DNA of 64,000 nt from Curtobacterium sp. ER1/6 (GTDB lineage Bacteria; Actinomycetota; Actinomycetes; Actinomycetales; Microbacteriaceae). The position numbers and the translations under genes are program-made. The stretch is taken from assembly GCF_001742745.1 (NCBI RefSeq), contig NZ_MJAK01000008.1, forward strand, positions 62,086 to 126,085. The letters are read 5' to 3'. Under the pieces are notes generated by a model, which saw only the letters and a program-made list of their open reading frames with translations, did no database searches and was not told where the DNA came from. Positions 7,586 to 15,771 of the stretch are shown piece by piece (the first letter of the stretch is position 1; every line of letters begins with the position of its first letter).

Positions 7586-9598
7586 ATGAGATTCCTCATC
7601 GCACTGGTCGGATCGTCCTTGGCGATCCTGCTCGCCGTCGCCTTCTCGAGCACCGCAGTGGTCGATGCGCTCGCGCCTCGCGGGGCGACGCAGTTGGTCA
7701 CGGTCTGGGACCTCGGCCAGGTCAGCCCGACGGACTTCCGCGCGCTGGTGCCCGAGCTGGCGGCACGGCACCACATCGCCCTCGTCAAGGAGGACGTCAC
7801 GGAACACGCCTCGGGGAACTCCCGGACGGAGTCGATCGTCAACGCCGCGGCGACACGTTCGCTCTCGCCGGAGCCGGCTCGGGTCCCACGCTTCGATCTC
7901 CGTGACCACGTTCGTGCTGTTCCGTGGCGCGACCTCCCGGACTCGGCACTGACCGGGCAGTACTCGACCGACGCCACCTCCGCGACGGCGGCTGCGTTCG
8001 TCGCCGACCTGGACGAACGAGGAGTCGAAGTGACGTTGCTGCCGTTGGACGTGATCGGTCTCGCCAGGTGGGTCGTGAGTGAGGTCCCGGTGGTGCCGCT
8101 CGCCGCCGCCGTGCTCGTCGTCCTCGTCGTGGGCGGCGCCGCCTGGACGGTCCGACGTACCCGCCGGCACCTGCTGCTGGTCCTGCACGGCATGCCGTCC
8201 GGTCGAGTCGGGCTCCGAGCGGCGGGGACCGCCCTCGCGGTGCTGTTCTCGGGCGCGGCGACCGCCGTGGCGACGACGGTCCCGGTCTTCGCCGCCTCCG
8301 ATCGTCTGGCGCGGTGGGGGCTCTTCACCGGGGTGTTCCTCGCGGGCGTCGCTGCAGCCACGGTCGTCCTCCTGGTCGGTGTCGGTACCGGTCTGCTCCT
8401 GGTGCGTCCGGACCGACGGCTCCTCGACGGGCTGCAGGGCGCCCGCCCCCTCCGGAGCCTGCTCGGGATCACGCTCGTCGGCCGAGCGGTCGTCCTGCTG
8501 AGCGTGTGCAGCGTCCTCGGCGGACTGATGGTCGTCCTCGGTGCCGCACGCACGAACGCGGACGACGGGCCTGAGCTGCGCGCATCGGGCTCGTTCGGGG
8601 CGCTCGCGTTCCGCAACGGGAACCTCGACGATCCAGCCGTCGAGCGGGGGCTCGTCGGGCTCGTCGACGACCTCGACGCCGCGGGCTCGGTGGTCGTCGC
8701 GGTCCACCCCGCGACACCGATGTACCAGGGCAACGGGCCGGACGAGGGCAACTCGCTGATCGTCAACGACGCGTTCCTCCGACGACAGCCGGTCGACGCC
8801 GTGACCGGCAGGCGGATCCGCCCGCAGGACGTCGACGACGGGTCGCTCGTACTCCTGGTGCCCAGCGACGTCCCCTGGACCGACGCGGACCTCGCTGACT
8901 GGACGGGGTGGGCTGACTTCCAGTCGACGCACGACGGCGGCCCGACGGGTGCGCCGGTCGACGTCCGGGTCCTCCGGACAGCGCCGATCGGGCAGGTGTT
9001 CAACTACGGCAACGATGCCGGCGACGACACCAGCTCCCAGCAGTCGCCGGTCATCGCGGTCCTGCCACACGCACGAGCCCTCGTGTCCGTGGACTTCGTC
9101 GTCTCCGCGTTGACCCAGGGGCAGATCGTCTTCACCGACGTCGCGGCCCTGCGGCGGGAGATCAGCCGGCGTGGTCTCGGTCCGGAGATCGGCGGTGTCG
9201 AGCTGCTCGCCGACCGGTACGGTGCCCGAGCCCGGACGATCGACCGGTCGCTCAGGTGGGACACGACCGCCGCGACGACCGCGCTCGCGGTGACCGCGGT
9301 GTCGTCACTCGGCGCTGCGGCGATCACCGCCCGACTGCGGCGACGGCGAGCGTTCGTCCGAGCGCTCCACGGAGAACGACGGACCAGGGCCGTGCTGGTC
9401 GCCGCTGTCCTCCCGGCCACGACGACGGTGGAGGTGCTCGCCGCCGCCGCGGTGGACACCGCCCTGCCGGCGTCCCGTGTCGTGCTCCTCGGACTCGCGG
9501 CCCTCGACGCAGTGGTCACCATCGGCGCCCTCGCGGTCCTCACCCGCGGTCCGGCCTCGGCCGCTGGGCACGCCGCACCGGAGGGGAGGACGACATGA
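7586..9598 (+). CDS. Bacteriocin-associated integral membrane protein (DUF1430-like)
   Basis: 670 residues. There is a membrane helix at the N-terminus (residues ~4-25), an outside domain to ~155, then a group of helices (~165-320). A second large outside loop follows (~325-555) and three C-terminal helices. This is the layout of the membrane proteins that accompany lactococcin 972-type bacteriocins and act with an ABC ATPase in export or self-protection. It begins 47 bases after the precursor stop and ends in an ATGA overlap with the ATPase gene. The exact role of these proteins is not experimentally settled. Confidence 0.85.
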   Translation: MRFLIALVGSSLAILLAVAFSSTAVVDALAPRGATQLVTVWDLGQVSPTDFRALVPELAARHHIALVKEDVTEHASGNSRTESIVNAAATRSLSPEPARVPRFDLRDHVRAVPWRDLPDSALTGQYSTDATSATAAAFVADLDERGVEVTLLPLDVIGLARWVVSEVPVVPLAAAVLVVLVVGGAAWTVRRTRRHLLLVLHGMPSGRVGLRAAGTALAVLFSGAATAVATTVPVFAASDRLARWGLFTGVFLAGVAAATVVLLVGVGTGLLLVRPDRRLLDGLQGARPLRSLLGITLVGRAVVLLSVCSVLGGLMVVLGAARTNADDGPELRASGSFGALAFRNGNLDDPAVERGLVGLVDDLDAAGSVVVAVHPATPMYQGNGPDEGNSLIVNDAFLRRQPVDAVTGRRIRPQDVDDGSLVLLVPSDVPWTDADLADWTGWADFQSTHDGGPTGAPVDVRVLRTAPIGQVFNYGNDAGDDTSSQQSPVIAVLPHARALVSVDFVVSALTQGQIVFTDVAALRREISRRGLGPEIGGVELLADRYGARARTIDRSLRWDTTAATTALAVTAVSSLGAAAITARLRRRRAFVRALHGERRTRAVLVAAVLPATTTVEVLAAAAVDTALPASRVVLLGLAALDAVVTIGALAVLTRGPASAAGHAAPEGRTT

Positions 9599-10275
9599 CC
9601 ACGTCCGTGCCGGCGCTCACGGCCGACCGCATCGCCAAGGAGCTCGGCGCGCGCACGCTCTGGAGCGACCTGACGTTCGAGGTCGCCGGCGGCCGCTCCC
9701 TCGTGGTGACCGGGCCGAGCGGATGCGGCAAGTCCACGCTGCTCCACTGTCTCGGAGGCCTCGACCGGGTGACGGCGGGGACCGTCCGAGTGGCCGGAGC
9801 ACCCCTGCCCGCGGCCGGACGGCGGCGCAGTGCTCTCTTCCGATCTGCGGTCGGCCACCTGCTCCAGCAGCCCGCGCTCGACGACACGTGGTCGGTCCGC
9901 TCGAACCTCGACGTCGCGTTCATCGGGACGCGAGTCCGTCGGACCGACCGACGTGCACTCCGACGGGATGCGCTCGCCCGCGTCGGTCTCGCCGGGGCGG
10001 ACGAGCACGCTCGGGCCCACGTCCTGAGCGGCGGGGAGCGGCAACGAGTCGCCCTGGCGCGGATCCTGCTCCGTCGGCCGCGCGTGCTGTTCGCCGACGA
10101 ACCCACGGCGGCGTTGGACGACGCCGCCGCTCGGGTCGTGATCGACGTGCTGGACGAACTACGCCGCGCGGGGACCGCCGTGGTCACGGCGACGCACGAC
10201 CCACGGCTCACGGCGTGGGCCGACGACCGGATCGACCTTGCTCCGAGGTGCCGCTCACGACCGCTCGACCCCTGA
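9595..10275 (+). CDS. ABC transporter ATP-binding protein of the bacteriocin operon
   Basis: 226 residues from ATG 9595 (ATGA overlap with the preceding stop). Walker A is GPSGCGKST, the signature is LSGGERQR, Walker B is VLFADEPTAALDD, and the switch histidine is in TATHDPR. The type resembles MacB/LolD-like ATPases that power large-loop membrane proteins rather than solute importers. It should work with the 670-residue membrane protein in secretion of, or immunity to, the bacteriocin. Last gene of the operon; the next gene is convergent. Confidence 0.93.
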   Translation: MTTSVPALTADRIAKELGARTLWSDLTFEVAGGRSLVVTGPSGCGKSTLLHCLGGLDRVTAGTVRVAGAPLPAAGRRRSALFRSAVGHLLQQPALDDTWSVRSNLDVAFIGTRVRRTDRRALRRDALARVGLAGADEHARAHVLSGGERQRVALARILLRRPRVLFADEPTAALDDAAARVVIDVLDELRRAGTAVVTATHDPRLTAWADDRIDLAPRCRSRPLDP

Positions 10276-10313
10276 CCGCTCCGCGTGGTGTGCGGACCCG
10301 TCGGCAGCTGCGG

Positions 10314-12341
10314 TCAGGAGCACTGCTCGAGGGCGAAGGACTGCGGGGCACTCCAGCGCGCCCGACCCCGTGCGCCGTCGGGCGCCCACTGCTGCACCAC
10401 CCGACAGCCGAGCTCCGCCGTGGCCCGACGCACGGGGCTCGACGGAGCCGAGCCCGACGAGACGACGAACAGCCGGTCCTCGCCCGAACGGACGAGACCC
10501 TCGATCTGCGCGGTCGTGAAGACGGGGACCTGGCCGGAGAAGCCGCCGTCGGTCAGGACCTCGTCGCCGGTCGCTCCGATGACGTCGGCGGACACCCGCC
10601 ACGAGTCGGCGAGGAACAACGGCTTGCCGTCCCGCCCACCGCCAGCCCGCTCGGCGTCGGCGACCAGGGCGGTCTCGGCTGCGGAGAGCCGGGTGTGGCC
10701 GCCGACGACGTCGGGAGTCGAGACCGAGAACGCCCCGCTGACGACCCCGGGAGCGGGACCCGCTCCGCCCCGGCCGAGGGCGAGCGCCCGTGTCGGGCCC
10801 GCACCGGAACGGGCGAACGCACCCTGCGCGACACCGACCGAGGCGTCCGACCCGCTGCCGTCCCGGGACGCGTCGAGCACCTGCAGCGAGAAGCACGCGG
10901 GTCCCAGCACCACGGCGGCGACGAGCAAGCCGGCGGCGGTCCTCCGGCTGCCGACGACCCGCGTCGAGGGCGCACCCGCCACCCGGCGCCACCGCACGAG
11001 GAGCGCGACGAGGGCGGCCACCGTGACACCGACGGCGAGGACGGCGAGGAGCGTCGGCTCCGACGACGCGCGCGCGAGCCACGCCCACCACGCGCCCTGG
11101 ACGACGAGCAACGCGACGGGCACCAGCCGCAGCTGGCGGTCGGGTGCGTCGACGAGCCGGGCGGCGCTCCACCACCCGAGCGCCGCGAGGGCCGCGAGCT
11201 GGACGCCGATGCCGGCGACGTACGCGGTGTGCGGGAGGGTGAGGGCGGACAGCACCACGAACCCGGTGCCCAGCCACACGACCAGGGTGAGGAACGTGGC
11301 GGTGGGGACCCGGGCCTCCCGGACGGTGCGCCCCGGCCACCAGCGGACCGCACCCACGACGATGCCGGTGAGCGCCGCGGGCCACGACCAGCCGACCTGC
11401 GACGCGTAGCGCGGTGTGACGAGCTGCAGCAGGGAGTGACCGGGCCGGTGCCCGGCGACGGCACGCCACGCGTCCGCGGCGTGGGCCGAGGCCTGCCCGA
11501 GCGCGCCGACCGCACCGGGCCACGCGCCGGGCAGGAACCGGTCGACGCCGTTGTAGCCGAACACCATCACGAAGACGCTGTCGTCGGTCGACCCGTCGAC
11601 GTACGGGTGGTCCGCCGTCGGCAGCAGGGCGACGACCACCGACCAGCCGAGGCTCGCGACGACCGTCGCGCCGACGAGCACCGCGACGTGCCCGACGGCG
11701 CGGCGCCAGCGCGGCCCGGGACCGGTGGTGGCGAGGACCGTGCCGAGCACCAGCGCGGGCAGCACCATCCACGCCTGCAGCATCTTCGCCTGGAAGCCGA
11801 CGCCGACGGCCAGTCCCGCCAGGAGCAGCGGCCACCACGTCCGGGTGAGCGCGGCTCGCTGCCACCAGACCAGGGCGACGGCCAGGGCTGCCGTGAGCAG
11901 ACCGTCCTCCATCGGGTGCCCGAACATCGACACGAAGATCGGGGTCCCGGCGGCCAGGGCGGCTGCGACCAGGCCGGCGCGGGCGCCGAGCCACCGGAGC
12001 ACGACGACCGAGACCGCGAGGGTGGTGACGGCACCCTCGATCACCTGCGGCAGCGCGAGCGAGGCCGTGGACATGCCGAACAGGTGGATGCTGATCGCCT
12101 GGGGGACCGCGAAGCCCGCGAGCTTGTCGAGCGTGACGGTCGCGCCCGGGTCGAACGAGCCGGACAGGAACGCGGGCAGGGACTCCGACATCGACCGGGC
12201 GGCGGCCGCGTAGAAGGAGAGATCGCCGCCGCGCCCGAGGTTCCAGCTCGAGAGCACCGCGCCGAGCACCACGATCGCGGCGAGCGTCGCACGCTCCCCG
12301 CGGGTCCGCCGCCACCAGCGGGCGGGGTCGTTCGTCGTCAT
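10314..12341 (-). CDS. GT39-family membrane glycosyltransferase (YkcB/ArnT-like)
   Basis: 675 residues from ATG 12341. The N-terminal loop after the first helix has the acidic GT-C motif region (WNLGRGGDLSFYAAAARSM). About a dozen hydrophobic segments follow, then a C-terminal extracytoplasmic domain from ~residue 480. Family members transfer a sugar from a polyprenyl-phosphate donor to an envelope acceptor on the outer face. The FGHPMEDGLL and LQAWMVLPAL blocks are typical of the actinobacterial YkcA/B-like group. The substrate is unknown. It is convergent with the bacteriocin operon and divergent from the xylanase. Confidence 0.85.
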   Translation of the reverse strand: MTTNDPARWWRRTRGERATLAAIVVLGAVLSSWNLGRGGDLSFYAAAARSMSESLPAFLSGSFDPGATVTLDKLAGFAVPQAISIHLFGMSTASLALPQVIEGAVTTLAVSVVVLRWLGARAGLVAAALAAGTPIFVSMFGHPMEDGLLTAALAVALVWWQRAALTRTWWPLLLAGLAVGVGFQAKMLQAWMVLPALVLGTVLATTGPGPRWRRAVGHVAVLVGATVVASLGWSVVVALLPTADHPYVDGSTDDSVFVMVFGYNGVDRFLPGAWPGAVGALGQASAHAADAWRAVAGHRPGHSLLQLVTPRYASQVGWSWPAALTGIVVGAVRWWPGRTVREARVPTATFLTLVVWLGTGFVVLSALTLPHTAYVAGIGVQLAALAALGWWSAARLVDAPDRQLRLVPVALLVVQGAWWAWLARASSEPTLLAVLAVGVTVAALVALLVRWRRVAGAPSTRVVGSRRTAAGLLVAAVVLGPACFSLQVLDASRDGSGSDASVGVAQGAFARSGAGPTRALALGRGGAGPAPGVVSGAFSVSTPDVVGGHTRLSAAETALVADAERAGGGRDGKPLFLADSWRVSADVIGATGDEVLTDGGFSGQVPVFTTAQIEGLVRSGEDRLFVVSSGSAPSSPVRRATAELGCRVVQQWAPDGARGRARWSAPQSFALEQCS

Positions 12342-12389
12342 GCGGCGAGCGTCCCGCCGGAGTCGATGGAGGAGCCGTGCACGGGGAGG

Positions 12390-12425
12390 CCCGGTACCGC
12401 AGGTTCGTTCAGGTGCGGTACCGGG
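12390..12425. repeat. 12-bp perfect hairpin in a divergent promoter region
   Basis: CCCGGTACCGCA (12390-12401) is complementary to TGCGGTACCGGG (12414-12425), with a 12-base loop. It is 49 bases upstream of the glycosyltransferase start and 115 bases upstream of the xylanase start. A terminator would be unexpected between divergent genes, so it is a candidate operator or leader structure for the minus-strand gene. Confidence 0.55.
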
Positions 12426-12539
12426 TGCGCGTCGCGGTCGTCGGACGATCTGCACTCGGGGCTGGGCAACCGGCCGACCGTCCGCTATGTTCGGCCGCAC
12501 AACAAATCCTGGACAGACGATGACGTCGCAAGGAGCACC

Positions 12540-13811
12540 ATGACCGGAGCAACCACGAGCACGGGCGGGTCCCCGCAGCAGGCCGTCGCACACCGCACGG
12601 GCGAGACGGTCCTGACCGTCGTCGACCACCACGGGACACCGCTGGCGGACACCGAGGTCACCGTCGAGCAGACCCGCCACGCCTTCGGCTTCGGCAACAT
12701 CGGCTTCGACTTCCTCGGGCTGGCGAACGGTGAGCTGACCGGGAGCGCGGCCGACGCCGCCGAGCACCTCGCCGACCTGTACACCGACGTCTTCACCACC
12801 GCGACGCTGCCGTTCTACTGGGGTCGCTTCGAGCCCGAGCGCGGCCGACCCGACACCGCCCGGCTCCGGCGCACCGCCGAGTGGTTCCGCGACCGCGGTG
12901 TCGCGCTCAAGGGGCACCCGCTCGTCTGGCACACCGTGCAGCCGGACTGGCTGCTCGGTCTGCCCCTCGACGAGGTCGAGCAGCTGCAGCGCGAGCGCAT
13001 CCGTCGCGAGGTCGGCGAGTTCGCGGGGCTCGTCGACACCTGGGACGCCATCAACGAGGTCGTCATCATGCCGGTGTTCGACAACGGCGACAACGCGATC
13101 ACCCCGCTCGCCCGGGCGAAGGGTCGCATCCCGACGATCCGGATGGCCTTCGAGGAGGCGCGCGCGACCAACCCGCACGCGACCCTGCTGCTCAACGACT
13201 TCGACCTGTCGAGCGCGTACGAGTGCCTGATCGAGGGCGTGCTCGAGGCCGGCGTGCAGATCGACGCCATAGGGCTGCAGACCCACATGCACCAGGGGTA
13301 CTGGGGCGAGGAGGCGATGCTCGCGATGGTCGACCGGTTCGCCCGCTACGGGTTGCCGCTGCACCTGACCGAGACGTCGCTCGTGTCGGGTGACCTCATG
13401 CCCGCGCACATCGTGGACCTCAACGACCACCAGGTCCCCTCGTGGCCGTCGACGCCCGAGGGCGAGGCCCGGCAGGCCGACGAGGTCGAGCGGCACTACC
13501 GGAGCCTGGTCGGGCACCCGGCGGTCGAGTCGGTCACGTACTGGGGGATCACCGACGCCGGCGCGTGGCTCGGTGCGCCGATCGGCCTGGTGCGCGCGGA
13601 CGGGTCGCCGAAGCCGTCCTACGAGGCGCTGCGGCGGCTGGTGAAGGAGGAGTGGTGGACGGCGCCGACCGTGCTGCGCACGGACGAGCGGGGCCGGGTG
13701 TCGGTGCGGGGGTTCCGGGGGGAGTACCGGGCGGACGTGCGTGGTGCGTCGACGGCGTTCGCCGTCGGTCGTGCGCCGGGGCAGCAGGAACTGGTCGCGC
13801 CCGCCGGGTGA
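12540..13811 (+). CDS. GH10 endo-1,4-beta-xylanase, no signal peptide
   Basis: 423 residues from ATG 12540, with AAGGAG upstream. After a small N-terminal beta region (~residues 18-45), the GH10 barrel shows KGHPLVWHTVQPDW, the acid/base glutamate E173 in WDAINEV and the nucleophile E278 in LHLTETS. TYWGITDAGAWL follows. No secretion signal is visible, so the enzyme is probably cytoplasmic and would act on imported xylo-oligosaccharides, or is exported by another route. It stands alone; a strong palindrome follows the stop. Confidence 0.93.
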   Translation: MTGATTSTGGSPQQAVAHRTGETVLTVVDHHGTPLADTEVTVEQTRHAFGFGNIGFDFLGLANGELTGSAADAAEHLADLYTDVFTTATLPFYWGRFEPERGRPDTARLRRTAEWFRDRGVALKGHPLVWHTVQPDWLLGLPLDEVEQLQRERIRREVGEFAGLVDTWDAINEVVIMPVFDNGDNAITPLARAKGRIPTIRMAFEEARATNPHATLLLNDFDLSSAYECLIEGVLEAGVQIDAIGLQTHMHQGYWGEEAMLAMVDRFARYGLPLHLTETSLVSGDLMPAHIVDLNDHQVPSWPSTPEGEARQADEVERHYRSLVGHPAVESVTYWGITDAGAWLGAPIGLVRADGSPKPSYEALRRLVKEEWWTAPTVLRTDERGRVSVRGFRGEYRADVRGASTAFAVGRAPGQQELVAPAG

Positions 13812-13821
13812 GCCGACGGCA

Positions 13822-13861
13822 GACGGGAGGCGCGGGGCGGGCCCGCCCCGCGCCTCCCGTC
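13822..13861. terminator. Perfect 40-nt palindrome, GACGGGAGGC family
   Basis: All bases from 13822 to 13861 pair about 13841/13842. Outer arms GACGGGAGGCGC, GC-only core. It lies 10 bases after the xylanase stop, fitting a transcription terminator. Confidence 0.78.
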
Positions 13862-13946
13862 CGCGGTGGGGCTCGGTCTGCCCGCCGCGGGTCGGCGTAG
13901 CGTGCGTGCCGATGGGCGGTGGTGCGCGTCGGACTGGAGGACCCCG

Positions 13947-14296
13947 ATGGCGGACCCGCTGCACACCGCCGGGCTGATCGGCATCGAGGAGCACTGGCTG
14001 TCCGACCCCGTGGACCGCGCCGTGCCGACGGGATCGCCCGGATGGCCGGGCTCGACCGCTCGGTCACCGAGTACCTGCGCGAGAACGTGTGGATCACCGC
14101 GTCGGGCATGCTCGACCGGGCACTGCTGCGGCACGCGCTCGCGGTGACGTCGGTGGACCGGCTCCTGTTCTCGACGGACCACCCGTTCCAGGCGCCGACG
14201 GCCGACGAGGTCCGTGCGTTCCCCGACGACGCCGCACGGCGGGCGTTCGCGTCGGGCAACGCGCGGCGGCTGTTCGGGCTGGGCGACCCCGCCTGA
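13947..14296 (+). pseudogene. Remnant of an amidohydrolase (resorcylate decarboxylase-like)
   Basis: ATG 13947 opens a frame with a typical family N-terminus (GLIGIEEHWLSDPVDRAV). The C-terminal ~80 residues of the same family follow in another frame from about 14048: EYLRENVWITASGM, DRLLFSTDHPFQ, and SGNARRLFGLGDPA. The two parts are joined near 14024-14048 with a frame change, and roughly 200 codons of the metal-binding barrel are missing. I therefore call it a deleted pseudogene rather than a small gene. The stop is 4 bases from the end of the convergent GntR gene. The C-terminal piece alone could still be translated from ATG 14042. Confidence 0.72.
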
Positions 14297-14300
14297 CGGT

Positions 14301-14954
14301 TCAGGCCGGCGCTGTGCCGTCGGTGGCCGCGGCGACGAGCGTGCGTTCGGCGTCGTCGAGGTAGTCGCCGAGCAGCGAGGCCGCCGCGTCACGGTCACCG
14401 GCGAGCAGCGCGGTCACGATCGCCCGGTTCCGCTCCACGAAGTCCGCGTGGAAGGCCGCCGGGTCGTCCGTGGACAGGAACGCCAGGCGCATCTCGGCGA
14501 GCAGCGAGTCCATCAGGCCGTGCAACCGTCCGCTCGGCACGGCCCGGACGAGCGCGGCGTGGAAACGGATGTCGGCTGTGCCGACCTCGCCCCACCGGCC
14601 TGTCACGGCCGCGGTGTGCGCCGCGTCGACGGCGGCGACGGCGTCGGACAGGGCCGGCGAGTCCGGCGTGCAGGCTCGGACGCCGGCGGTCTCGAGCACG
14701 CGACGTGCGGCGTAGAGGTCGCGGACGTCGTCCGGGGTCAGCCGACGGACGAACACGCCGCGGTGGAACACGTGCTCGACGAGGCGTTCCTGCGCGAGCA
14801 GCCGGAAGGCCTCCCGGAGTGTGTTCCGCGAGACGCCGAGCTCCTCGCTCAGGCGCTCCTCGGACAGCTGGGCGCCCGGCAGGTGGTCGCCGCCGGCGAT
14901 GGCGGCGCGCAGTCGGGCGGCGGTGGACTCGGCGCCGCCGAGGGAACGGGTCAT
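14301..14954 (-). CDS. GntR/FadR-family transcriptional regulator
   Basis: 217 residues from ATG 14954. The N-terminal winged helix has the GntR motif (LSEERLSEELGVSRNTLREAFRLL), followed by an FCD ligand-binding domain (RRVLETAGVRA, DIRFHAALVRA, ERNRAIVTALLAGD). It is transcribed away from the DUF969 gene, with the palindrome ATTGTTGAACAAT between them. The same core recurs upstream of pxpA. The regulator probably controls the whole 5-oxoproline block and perhaps itself; ligand unknown. Confidence 0.92.
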   Translation of the reverse strand: MTRSLGGAESTAARLRAAIAGGDHLPGAQLSEERLSEELGVSRNTLREAFRLLAQERLVEHVFHRGVFVRRLTPDDVRDLYAARRVLETAGVRACTPDSPALSDAVAAVDAAHTAAVTGRWGEVGTADIRFHAALVRAVPSGRLHGLMDSLLAEMRLAFLSTDDPAAFHADFVERNRAIVTALLAGDRDAAASLLGDYLDDAERTLVAAATDGTAPA

Positions 14955-15037
14955 GGTCCGATCTTCCCCTGCGCTCAGCGGACCGGACCGGCACCCGCAG
15001 TTTGCGCGCGTGTTACAGAACGCAGCTGCCCCTTGCG

Positions 15038-15050
15038 ATTGTTGAACAAT
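15038..15050. promoter_or_regulatory. Putative GntR operator ATTGTTGAACAAT
   Basis: A perfect 13-nt palindrome centred on 15044, lying 84 bases upstream of the regulator start and 20 bases upstream of the DUF969 start chosen here. Its core TTGTTnAACAA is repeated at 20340-20350. TTGT-n-ACAA-like sites are usual for FadR-subfamily GntR proteins. Confidence 0.75.
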
Positions 15051-15069
15051 GCTGGCCAGACTGTCCCGC

Positions 15070-15771
15070 ATGTTCGTCCTCATCGGTGTCGCCGTCGTGA
15101 TCGTCGGCTTCGCCCTCCGCGTCAACGCGCTGCTCGTGGTCACCGTGGCGGGCATCGTCACCGCGGCGATCGGCGGCATCGACCCGGTGGGCATCCTCGA
15201 CGCCTTCGGCAACGGCTTCGCGTCGAGCCGGAGCGTCACCACGTTCGCCCTGGTCCTGCCCGTCATCGGGCTCGTCGAGCGGTACGGGCTGCAGGACCAG
15301 GCGAAGCGCCTGATCGCCAAGCTCGACCGGCTCACGACCGGGCGGATCCTGGCCGGGTACCTCGCGGTCCGCCAGGTGACCGCCGCCGTCGGGCTCACGA
15401 GCATCGGCGGTCCCGCCCAGACGGTCCGTCCGCTGGTGCACCCGATGGCCGAGGGTGCCGCCGTGAAGCGCTACGGGCGCATCGACGAGCGGATGCGCGA
15501 GAAGATCAAGGGCTTCTCGGCGTCGTCCGACACGGTCGGGGTGTTCTTCGGCGAGGACGTCTTCGTCGCGGTCGGCTCGATCCTCCTCATCACGACCTTC
15601 GTCGACACCACCTACGGGTTGTCGCTCGAACCGATCGACCTGGCGCTCTGGGCGATCCCGACCGGCATCGCGGCCCTGGTCGTGCACGGCTTCCGCCTGT
15701 TGCTCCTCGACCGACGACTCGACCGGATGGCCGCCGACGTGCAGCCGCAGACCCAGGGGGTGGCAGCGTGA
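15070..15771 (+). CDS. DUF969 membrane protein of the 5-oxoproline locus
   Basis: 233 residues from ATG 15070. This start gives the usual family N-terminus (MFVLIGVAVVIVGFALR); the earlier ATG at 15049 lies inside the operator palindrome. Several hydrophobic segments occur (~1-45, ~65-80, ~165-180, ~190-210), with conserved loops LDRLTTGRILAGYLAVRQ and TSIGGPAQTVRPLVHPMAEGAA. DUF969 and DUF979 proteins always occur together and resemble a two-part permease. Clustering with pxpABC suggests uptake of 5-oxoproline or pyroglutamyl peptides. Overlaps the next gene (GTGA). Confidence 0.85.
   Translation: MFVLIGVAVVIVGFALRVNALLVVTVAGIVTAAIGGIDPVGILDAFGNGFASSRSVTTFALVLPVIGLVERYGLQDQAKRLIAKLDRLTTGRILAGYLAVRQVTAAVGLTSIGGPAQTVRPLVHPMAEGAAVKRYGRIDERMREKIKGFSASSDTVGVFFGEDVFVAVGSILLITTFVDTTYGLSLEPIDLALWAIPTGIAALVVHGFRLLLLDRRLDRMAADVQPQTQGVAA

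Noticed and set aside
14042..14296. Independent small gene for the amidohydrolase C-terminus
   Set aside because: It lacks all metal ligands and the barrel, and an out-of-frame N-terminal piece lies immediately upstream; a pseudogene explains both.
15049..15069. Earlier ATG for the DUF969 gene
   Set aside because: The codon overlaps the operator palindrome, and the family N-terminus begins at ATG 15070.
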